DNA from: JANWKA01 sp035533815
GTDB taxonomy: Bacteria > Bacteroidota > Bacteroidia > Chitinophagales > Chitinophagaceae
Assembly: GCA_035533815.1 (NCBI GenBank)
Contig: DATLTB010000040.1
Location: 1 to 5,023 of the forward strand
Length of the DNA stretch: 5,023 bases
Direction of reading: 5' to 3'
Position 1 is the stretch's first letter, and every line of letters begins with the position of its first letter. The notes beneath the pieces were generated by a model, which was not told where the DNA came from, did not search any database, and saw only the letters and a program-made list of their open reading frames with translations. Shown one piece after another: positions 1 through 5,023 of this stretch. The position numbers and the translations under genes are program-made.

Positions 1-14
1 AAGAAATGATGCTG

Positions 15-66
15 TTTTATAAGTTGCCTACCTTTTTATAAGGACATAGGCTTACACTTCGAGTGT
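15..66. repeat. Leader with a 9-bp direct repeat and a small palindrome
   Basis: The 9-mer TTTTATAAG occurs at 15-23 and again at 34-42, a 19-bp period, which is close to two helical turns. A 13-bp perfect inverted repeat, ACACT-TCG-AGTGT, follows at 54-66. Both lie 80-130 bases upstream of the kinase start, where an operator or promoter would be expected. I see no clear TAnnTTTG promoter element next to them. In an AT-rich spacer such short repeats can arise by chance, so a regulatory role is only a possibility. Confidence 0.3.
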
Positions 67-132
67 GCAGAGGAAATTTTATTATTTTTAATAACAGCAA
101 CACAGTAAACCAAGTTGTAATTAAATATTTTT

Positions 133-138
133 AGAGGA
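133..138 (+). promoter_or_regulatory. Ribosome binding site of the kinase gene
   Basis: AGAGGA lies ten bases upstream of the ATG at 149. The surrounding leader is AT-rich, as expected of an unstructured initiation region. The site supports the 149 start, which also places the receiver domain a short distance from the N-terminus, as in related proteins. Confidence 0.6.
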
Positions 139-148
139 AATAATCATC

Positions 149-1468
149 ATGGAACTATTTGATGAGCAGGAGATACAAAATGACTCCGTTGTCCGGATCC
201 TCGTGGTAGATGATCGGGAAGACAATCTCATTTCCATGGAAACGCTACTGGAAAAGGATCATTATGACGTCTGCAAAGCCAATTCCGGTAGGGCAGCCCT
301 GAGGATACTTTTGCATGAACATGATTTTTCCCTGATCCTGATGGATGTACAGATGCCGGATATGAACGGTTATGAAACGGCAAACCTGATCTATCAGCGC
401 GATAAACTGAGGAATATTCCCATCATATTTATTACTGCGCATAGCCATGATGAGGAATATATTTTCCAGGGATACCAGATGGGGGGAGTTGATTATATAT
501 ACAAACCGGTTCATCCCACTTTATTAAGGGCCAAGGTTGGTGTGTTTGTAGAGCTTTATCGCAAGAACCATCAGCTGGCCTCCCATGAGAAAAGAATGAT
601 TGCCGCCAACGAAAGCCTGAAAAAGGAAATTGATGAAAGGAGGCTGTCTGAGCAAAAGATCCGACTGTTGAATGAACAGCTGGTGGAAAATATCAATCAC
701 CTGAAGGTTGTCAATGAGGAACTTGACCGGTTTGCCTATATGGCTTCCCATGACCTGCAGGAGCCCCTGAGGAAGATTATGGTTTTCACTGATAAGATCC
801 TGAAGAAAATGGAGATTGACGGGGAAACGGATAAGTATCTGAAGAAGATATTTAACTCTTCTGAAAGGATGCAGACCCTGATCAATGATCTGCTGAGATT
901 CTCCAAACATGAGATACATGAGGAGGATTTTAAACCTACTGATTTAAATGTGCTTGTGCAGGAAGCCATCACTGAATTGGAAATGGAGATTGAAATGGCG
1001 GAAGCAAAGATAAACATTGATATATTGCCGACTACCTGGGCTATTCCCGGGCTAATCACCCAGCTATTCTATAACCTGATCAGTAATGCCATCAAATTCA
1101 AAAAAGGTAATAATCAGCCGGTGATCAGCATATTTACGGACCGGATGCTGCCCCGGGATATGCAAATCGAGTTGCCGCCAGTGAATGGAAACGGATGCGA
1201 ATTTGACATCATTTATGTTACAGACAACGGAATCGGGTTCGATGCCAGGTATGCCGAAGATATCTTTATAGTGTTCAAAAGGCTGCATAGCTATGAAGAT
1301 TTCAAGGGTAGCGGCGTAGGATTGTCAATCTGCAAGAAAATTGTGGAAAAGCATCACGGCTTCATCACCGTGCGCAGCAAGGAGGATGAAGGGTCCACCT
1401 TCATTATCGGATTGCCACAAAAGCATCAGGAGTTTAGTGCCAGGCAAGCTCTTATGCCGGATAACTGA
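149..1468 (+). CDS. Cytoplasmic hybrid sensor: receiver domain fused to histidine kinase
   Basis: This 439-residue protein has a phosphoacceptor receiver domain followed by a histidine kinase, and no signal peptide or membrane segment. The receiver (about 15-135) shows the acidic pair D21/D22, phosphoacceptor D66 in LILMDVQMPD, T96 and K119 in YIYKP. A charged helical linker (about 140-195) is likely a coiled-coil dimer stalk. HisKA follows with H201 in MASHDLQEPLRKI. HATPase_c has the N box around N309/N313, the G1 box DNGIGF at 359-364, an F-box-like segment at 372-380, and the G2 box GSGVGLSI at 387-394. All catalytic motifs are present, so it should be active. This order (REC then kinase) suggests it is phosphorylated by, or tuned by, another kinase and passes the signal to a separate regulator. 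No response regulator or membrane sensor is adjacent, so it is an orphan in this window. Specific input and output are unknown. Confidence 0.93.
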   Translation: MELFDEQEIQNDSVVRILVVDDREDNLISMETLLEKDHYDVCKANSGRAALRILLHEHDFSLILMDVQMPDMNGYETANLIYQRDKLRNIPIIFITAHSHDEEYIFQGYQMGGVDYIYKPVHPTLLRAKVGVFVELYRKNHQLASHEKRMIAANESLKKEIDERRLSEQKIRLLNEQLVENINHLKVVNEELDRFAYMASHDLQEPLRKIMVFTDKILKKMEIDGETDKYLKKIFNSSERMQTLINDLLRFSKHEIHEEDFKPTDLNVLVQEAITELEMEIEMAEAKINIDILPTTWAIPGLITQLFYNLISNAIKFKKGNNQPVISIFTDRMLPRDMQIELPPVNGNGCEFDIIYVTDNGIGFDARYAEDIFIVFKRLHSYEDFKGSGVGLSICKKIVEKHHGFITVRSKEDEGSTFIIGLPQKHQEFSARQALMPDN

Positions 1469-1589
1469 TTGCCAGACTTTCATTCCATCAAGTTCCGGAC
1501 CTGGTATTGAAGACCCGAATGAGTAAAACCGGCCACCCAATTGGAAAATTCCCAGGCATTCAGTTACATTGAGTTTCAAAGTGAAAAAT

Positions 1590-2075
1590 ATGGACGAGCA
1601 ATTGCTGACTGAAACCTTGCAGGATTTCCGCCAGATTATCGTCCATCCCTAGTTCAATGAAGCCATCCTTACTTTCGCAGGAGCATTCATGCTGAGTTTC
1701 GTCCTGACCTGGAGGAATAGTCGTCACTGTGGGGTTTCCGTCTGGGGGGATACGGCCCACAGGCTGATGATCAGGATGTCTGTCCCCTTGTTGTAAGGCG
1801 GAATCCTGCTGGAGAAACTGTTGCTGATCTGGGAGTTCACCTTGATTTTGTCGGGGAGCCTTATTATTTACGGGATGACCCTGTTGAATGCCAGACCCTT
1901 TGCACCTGCATGGACTGGATTACTTGGATACGGGGAAGTCTTACTCGGGATAAATGGTCTGTGGCTGTCGGGTTACTGCTTGTTGCTTTCGGCAATAGGG
2001 TTTGGGGTATTGCAATCCTTATATGGAACGTCAATCTGGAATATCGTTATTCTCCTGCAAATAGCAGATAATTAA
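1590..2075 (+). pseudogene. Broken small multi-pass membrane protein
   Basis: One frame can be read from the ATG at 1590 (MDEQLLTETLQDF) to the TAA at 2073-2075, 161 codons, interrupted only by TAG at codon 21 (1650-1652) and TAA at codon 69 (1794-1796). Across both stops the translation stays coherent: an amphipathic N-terminus, a hydrophobic helix (about codons 22-40), two more in about 54-95 (including LLLIWEFTLILSGSLIIYG), and a fourth hydrophobic stretch at about 108-140 (GYGEVLLG through IGFGVLQSLYG). It reads as a four-helix inner-membrane protein of unknown function, of a type I associate with Bacteroidota small membrane proteins next to a winged-helix regulator. The TTG at 1821 could start an 84-residue C-terminal piece, but I regard that as a remnant. 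The next gene remnant begins about 15 bases after its stop, so the two probably formed an operon. Stop-codon readthrough is not excluded but is unlikely given the decay next door. Confidence 0.72.
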
Positions 2076-2090
2076 AGGCTAATTCAACCA

Positions 2091-2401
2091 GAAAATACGG
2101 ACCTGAAAAAACCGATTCAGAATCTGAACAAGGTGTTTGACAGTAGGGTGCACCTGGGCATCATGAGTGTACTGATGGTCAATACGCACTTGAATTACCA
2201 TGAGCTCAAGGAATTGATCGCGGTGAATGAAGGTAATCTGGCCAGCCACCCGAAAAACCTGGAAGAGCATGCTTTTATCAACGTGCGGAAAGGGTTTATC
2301 GGAAAAAAACCAATACAGTTTATACTGCAACAACAAGGGGTCAGAAAGCTTTTCATCGGCACCTGGCTGCCCTGAAAGAAATGATCCGGACTGTGGGCTG
2401 A
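2091..2401 (+). pseudogene. Frameshifted winged-helix transcriptional regulator (PF13601-like)
   Basis: The reading frame from about 2091 (ENTDLKKPIQNLNKVFDSRV) resembles the roughly 100-residue, MarR-like winged-helix regulators common in Bacteroidota. The recognition-helix region is clear in ELKELIAVNEGNLASHPKNL, followed by the wing FINVRKGFIGKKP. Two lesions are visible. No ATG stands at the expected start, where GAA AAT follows CCA; GTG at 2133 is a poor substitute because it removes the first helix. After IGKKP the frame is lost near 2312-2316, where CCAATACA appears to have lost one base. In the shifted frame the expected C-terminus resumes as NTVYTATTRGQKAFHRHL and ends at TGA 2399-2401. 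H-P in the recognition helix, where I would expect H-L, is a further change. Such proteins are DNA-binding repressors, often of the adjacent membrane-protein gene, whose remnant lies immediately upstream. Confidence 0.85.
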
Positions 2402-2672
2402 TTTTATTTGCCATTTTACTTTTTAATATAAAGTACTTTTCAATTTTGATAATAAAATCTTTCTTTATTCATGCACCACCGGTTTCCCCACATTTGGGTG
2501 CTATGACTATTGCTACTGCCCTTTCAGCCTGTGTGATATCACAGTTAAGCAAAACTACCGCATGGGAGCCAACTATCCCCAGGATTCCCTGGCCACTGAT
2601 ATCGGTAACCACCTTCTTGGAGGCAGCTCCATTGCCAGGCTGATTTCGGATTCTGCGGAACTCACCACAAGT
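2402..2672. other. Gene-free stretch, open in three frames, origin unknown
   Basis: The first 65 bases are an AT-rich spacer after the regulator remnant and include the palindrome AAAGTACTTT at 2430-2439. From about 2469 to 2672 the sequence is richer in GC and unusually open. A plus frame runs to the stop at 2641-2643. A second plus frame is open from 2427 to TAA 2709-2711 but has no good start. A minus frame continues for 67 codons past the tnpB fragment's TAG to TGA at 2469-2471 (ending APKCGETGGA). None of the three translations resembles a family I know. The segment is probably a fragment of a lost gene that was joined to the tnpB remnant near 2675-2690. Confidence 0.4.
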
Positions 2673-2842
2673 CTAGGGGCATTTGTACAGTTCTTTGGCC
2701 CGGCGTTGTAATACACTTAACCGGTCTATTTGCTGTCTCAGCAAGCGGAGAGCAGGTATTTTAAGGCCCAGATCAATGCCTACAGTCAGATTTTGATCCA
2801 CACGGGGGGTTATATGATAAAAATCCAAAAAATATTCAATTA
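2673..2842 (-). pseudogene. tnpB: TnpB (IS200/IS605 OrfB) middle fragment with RuvC-I motif
   Basis: Reading down the minus strand from about 2842, the translation gives EYFLDFYHITPRVDQN, then TVGIDLGLK, the RuvC-I motif of TnpB with its catalytic aspartate (GIDLG). After GLK the sequence passes directly to IPALRLLRQQIDRLSVLQRRA, which resembles the LRRxxxRLxxLQRR helix that normally comes ten to fifteen residues later. A short internal deletion is therefore likely. The frame ends at TAG 2673-2675, soon after QRRAKELYKCP. The later RuvC glutamate and aspartate, the zinc finger and the 3' end that would overlap the guide RNA are absent, so no nuclease activity is possible. It is on the same strand as the N-terminal piece at 4441-4872 and probably comes from the same gene. 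Confidence 0.8.
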
Positions 2843-2888
2843 AACACAAAGTCATTCGTTAAAATGCCTTATTTAACACAAAGTCATT
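2843..2888. repeat. Pair of 14-bp direct repeats upstream of the ATPase
   Basis: AACACAAAGTCATT occurs exactly at 2843-2856 and 2875-2888, with a 32-bp period, about three helical turns. The second copy ends ten bases before the TATATTTG promoter element, so a protein bound there would sit over the upstream promoter region. This suggests operator half-sites, possibly for autoregulation, although no binding protein can be named. A simple slip duplication is the alternative. The first copy begins where tnpB similarity ends, so the repeats appear to belong to the ATPase cassette. Confidence 0.55.
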
Positions 2889-2898
2889 TGAAATAATG

Positions 2899-2906
2899 TA
2901 TATTTG
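2899..2906 (+). promoter_or_regulatory. Bacteroidota-type -7 element of the ATPase gene
   Basis: TATATTTG matches the TAnnTTTG -7 consensus recognised by the primary sigma factor of Bacteroidota. Transcription would begin about seven bases downstream, leaving a leader of about 30 bases before the ATG at 2944. A well-placed -33 TTTG is not evident: the TTTG at 2887-2890 is too close. The strength of the promoter is therefore uncertain. No Shine-Dalgarno sequence is visible before 2944, which is normal for this phylum. Confidence 0.6.
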
Positions 2907-2943
2907 TACATAAACTCATCCCATTTTAAGTAAAATAGTAGGC

Positions 2944-4248
2944 ATGGAAAGGATAGAAACAGCGCAATTAGTCAAATGGAAACAGTCCGACAACCGAAAG
3001 CCGCTACTCATCCGGGGGGCCAGGCAGGTGGGCAAAACTTGGCTGATGAGAACTTTCGGTCGGGAAGAATACACTCAATGCGCTTATGTTAATTTTGAAA
3101 GTAATAAAACGTTGAAAAATATTTTTACCGATGATTTTGATATTCGCCGAATTATAACTGCCCTGCAAATAGAAACAGGTGTAACTATAGGTACCAGTAA
3201 TACTTTGATCATTCTGGATGAGATACAGGAGGCACCGGGTGCACTGACATCCCTGAAATACTTTCAGGAAAATGCGCCTCAATACCATATCATTTCTGCG
3301 GGTTCTATGTTAGGGGTAGCACTGAACAGGCAAACCTCCTTTCCGGTCGGTAAAGTTGATTTTTTAGACCTGCACCCTTTAAGTTTTACCGAGTTTTTGG
3401 AAGCATTGGGCGAAAAGCCATTACTTGATCTTTTAAATAGTAAGAACTGGGCCCTGATCAAAAACTTCAAGGCCAGGTATATCCAATTATTAAAGCAGTA
3501 TTATTATGTAGGCGGTATGCCCGAGGCGGTATTGTCCTTTTCAAAAAATATTGACTTTAATGAGGTGAGGAACATACAGAAGCGGATATTGGCAGCTTAT
3601 GAACTGGACTTTTACAAACATACCCCAAACAATATTGTACCGAGGATCAGGATGCTTTGGAACGCCATACCTGCACAGTTGGCAAAGGAAAATAAAAAAT
3701 TTATTTACGGGGTGATCAAACATGGGTCCAGGGCAAAAGATTATAAACTGGCCATGTCATGGCTTATTGATTGCGGCCTAATCCACAAAGTAAACCGGAT
3801 ATCCAAACCGGCAATACCCCTAAAGGCGTATGAAGACTTTAGCGCCTTTAAATTATTTATGGTGGATATAGGATTATTAGGCGCAATGGTGGATATAGAT
3901 GTAAAAAGCCTATTAGAAGGCAATATTGTGTTTGAAGAATTTAAAGGTGCATTAACAGAACAATTTGTCATGCAGCAACTGGTCGTGAATAAAGAATTGG
4001 CCATCTATTACTGGTCTGCTGAAAACGCGACTGCTGAAATAGATTTTTTAGTACAGTATGCCGGTCAGGTTATACCTATAGAAGTTAAAGCGGAAGAAAA
4101 CCTCCAAGCCAAAAGTTTAAAGACATTCTGCCAGAAATACAAGCCTTCGACGGCCCTGCGGACTTCCATGTCTGATTTCAGAAAAGAGGACTGGATAACC
4201 AATCTGCCCTTATATGCCATCAGCGAATTGACCAGGGTTATCCGCTAA
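2944..4248 (+). CDS. AAA_14/DUF4143 ATPase with nuclease-like C-terminus
   Basis: This intact 434-residue protein has the usual length and architecture of the AAA_14 (PF13173) plus DUF4143 (PF13635) family. Walker A is GARQVGKT at 25-32, Walker B is LIILDEIQ at 88-95, and a sensor-like strand, HIISAGSMLG, lies at 115-124. The DUF4143 part includes YYYVGGMPEAV at 186-196. The C-terminal half has the pattern of a PD-(D/E)xK nuclease fold: E339 in GALTEQF, then YYWSAEN, D367 in EIDFLV, and E380-x-K382 in IPIEVKAEE. Whether it cuts DNA is not established for the family, whose members are widespread in bacteria and archaea, often in many copies, and mostly uncharacterised. The ATG at 2944 is the only start that keeps the N-terminal helix and sits just downstream of a promoter. 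It lacks a partner gene and is flanked on both sides by tnpB remnants, so it looks like a self-contained cassette that arrived later. Confidence 0.93.
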   Translation: MERIETAQLVKWKQSDNRKPLLIRGARQVGKTWLMRTFGREEYTQCAYVNFESNKTLKNIFTDDFDIRRIITALQIETGVTIGTSNTLIILDEIQEAPGALTSLKYFQENAPQYHIISAGSMLGVALNRQTSFPVGKVDFLDLHPLSFTEFLEALGEKPLLDLLNSKNWALIKNFKARYIQLLKQYYYVGGMPEAVLSFSKNIDFNEVRNIQKRILAAYELDFYKHTPNNIVPRIRMLWNAIPAQLAKENKKFIYGVIKHGSRAKDYKLAMSWLIDCGLIHKVNRISKPAIPLKAYEDFSAFKLFMVDIGLLGAMVDIDVKSLLEGNIVFEEFKGALTEQFVMQQLVVNKELAIYYWSAENATAEIDFLVQYAGQVIPIEVKAEENLQAKSLKTFCQKYKPSTALRTSMSDFRKEDWITNLPLYAISELTRVIR

Positions 4249-4297
4249 GCTACTTCCGGATACCACAAATTAATCAACGTATAAAACGCGATGAAAC

Positions 4298-4418
4298 AGT
4301 TGATTTTCAACTAAAAATAACGCCATAATATTATCTTATATTGATAAATAGGGTATCTATAGGCATCAAAAAGTATTGATGTGACCAATAAGGTGAATAG
4401 TTTGGAATATGTTCCAAA
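4298..4418. repeat. Three short inverted repeats in the ATPase trailer
   Basis: Three perfect inverted repeats lie within 121 bases. AGTTGA/TCAACT at 4298-4303 and 4307-4312 has a 3-base loop. CATCAA/TTGATG at 4364-4369 and 4376-4381 has a 6-base loop. TTTGGAA/TTCCAAA at 4401-4407 and 4412-4418 has a 4-base loop. None is followed by a T-tract on the plus strand, so they are not standard intrinsic terminators for the ATPase gene, although the first could still slow RNA polymerase or protect the transcript end. The third ends about 20 bases from where tnpB similarity resumes, so it could also mark the cassette end. The stems are short, and the region is AT-rich. Confidence 0.4.
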
Positions 4419-4440
4419 AATGCTGAAATTAAGATATTTA

Positions 4441-4872
4441 CAAGTCGCGATGTCGTCCTGCCACTATTGGAATAACCACTATTTTGGAACTAGTGAAGGT
4501 GGATTGATCCCCATTGACTTCCCGGGTATTACATAGCATTGAAAGGACTGGTGACCACCCGCGTTTTTTATAATTAGGAAAGCCATAACTATGATGAACG
4601 GCATGATTAAAGAAATGGGGATAGGCTATTTCCATATTCAATATGGCGGCATTCAGTGCCTGGCTATCGGGCTCCCGCAACCAGGAGATCTTTTTTTTGC
4701 ATCAGCTAATTGTTTGATCAGGTCAAAGCACGGATCGTCTGACAGCGATCCCAACGCCATTTTCGCAAATACATCAGGTATTATACAAATACCGGGTGCA
4801 GCCATATGTCTTATTCATCAGCACCTGCTGTTCCCTGGTCGGATAAATCCGATATTTGTAGGCTTTAAGTAT
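4441..4872 (-). pseudogene. tnpB: TnpB (IS200/IS605 OrfB) N-terminal fragment, degraded
   Basis: On the minus strand the translation opens with LKAYKYRIYPTREQQVLM and NKTYGCTRYLYNT, the standard TnpB N-terminus. The expected start codon at 4870-4872 reads ATA instead of ATG. A TGA follows at 4774-4776, but the protein continues in the next frame as FAKMALGSLSDDPCFDLIKQ, then returns to the first frame near 4682-4690 as WLREPDSQALNAAILNMEIAY and GFPNYKK. A second shift in an A-run (minus strand; 4564-4569) gives HQSFQCY in the other frame. The first frame then resumes as KIVVIPIVAGRHRDL and stops at 4438-4440. At least four frame changes plus start loss mean it is dead. Similarity ends where the conserved FxGxIKTVTI segment should follow, and the ATPase cassette begins there. 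The ATG at 4984-4986 would give an in-frame but atypical N-terminal extension and is not favoured. Confidence 0.85.
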
Positions 4873-5023
4873 GGACGAAATGACTGGATTTGTCCCTATA
4901 AGAATATAATGACCAGAATTTATTATGCCGCTGGTCAACAGAGTCAGAAATAATCCGGTCCAAAGCGCTAAATTAGGGGACGGCAAGGGCTGGAATAATG
5001 GAAAAAACCGGAAACTGTTTCAA
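4873..5023. other. Region upstream of the tnpB remnant, no gene seen
   Basis: This is the 5' flank of the tnpB remnant on its minus strand and would hold the left end of the insertion sequence if that survives. I find no tnpA (Y1 transposase) coding sequence and no hairpin that I can assign to an IS200/IS605 end. The open minus frame through it lacks protein-like character. Confidence 0.4.

Noticed and set aside
1560..1760. Minus-strand 66-codon ORF
   Set aside because: It is antisense to the membrane-protein pseudogene, whose plus frame gives coherent hydrophobic helices; the minus product has no recognisable features.
2430..2439. AAAGTACTTT palindrome as an operator
   Set aside because: A single 10-bp palindrome in AT-rich spacer behind a dead gene, with no promoter beside it, is expected by chance.
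2227..2643. Plus-strand 138-codon ORF
   Set aside because: Its first half overlaps the winged-helix remnant in the wrong frame and its second half runs into the unresolved segment; no coherent protein results.
4298..4312. Intrinsic terminator of the ATPase gene
   Set aside because: The hairpin is followed by an A-rich, not T-rich, sequence on the plus strand and its stem is only 6 bp with low GC.
2673..4872. A working TnpB plus guide RNA system
   Set aside because: Start codon, reading frame, most of the RuvC domain, the zinc finger and the 3' end are all missing; no guide RNA region can be placed.
4774..4986. Minus-strand ORF read as a 70-residue protein with an N-terminal hydrophobic stretch
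   Set aside because: Only residues from LKAYKYRIY onward match TnpB; the upstream part is chance in-frame sequence ahead of a lost ATG, so it is not a separate gene.
1..5023. CRISPR array, tRNA or rRNA genes
   Set aside because: No regularly spaced repeats of suitable length, no cloverleaf-like segment and no rRNA-like sequence was seen on either strand.

Overview
The window looks like an accessory, decaying stretch of a Bacteroidota chromosome, probably Chitinophagaceae- or Sphingobacteriaceae-like. The reasons are moderate GC with AT-rich spacers, a TAnnTTTG-type promoter element ahead of the ATPase gene, a soluble REC-histidine kinase of a style common in that phylum, a PF13601-like winged-helix regulator paired with a small membrane protein, and an AAA_14/DUF4143 ATPase. 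The assignment is inferred from gene content, not from a marker gene.

Layout from left to right. Positions 1-148 are a leader with a purine-rich ribosome binding site. Positions 149-1468 hold an intact cytoplasmic hybrid kinase (receiver, coiled coil, HisKA, HATPase_c). Positions 1590-2075 hold a broken four-helix membrane protein, readable in one frame but with two internal stops. About 15 bases later, 2091-2401 hold a broken winged-helix regulator that lost its start codon and carries a one-base deletion. These two look like a dead operon. Positions 2402-2672 contain no gene I recognise, although three frames are open. Positions 2673-2842 (minus strand) hold the middle of a TnpB (IS200/IS605 OrfB) with its RuvC-I motif. 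Positions 2944-4248 hold an intact AAA_14/DUF4143 ATPase with its own promoter and a nuclease-like C-terminus. Positions 4249-4440 are an AT-rich trailer with three short inverted repeats. Positions 4441-4872 (minus strand) hold the degraded N-terminal part of a TnpB. The last 150 bases lie upstream of that tnpB and show no recognisable gene.

The main result is the relation between the last elements. The two tnpB pieces are on the same strand, in the right order, and cover adjoining parts of the protein, so they are most simply one tnpB pseudogene with the ATPase cassette (about 1.6 kb) placed inside it. The kinase and the ATPase are the only convincing intact genes; every other recognisable gene here is a remnant. 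The kinase has no partner gene in the window, so its signalling partner must be encoded elsewhere. I see no evidence for a functioning new multi-gene system.
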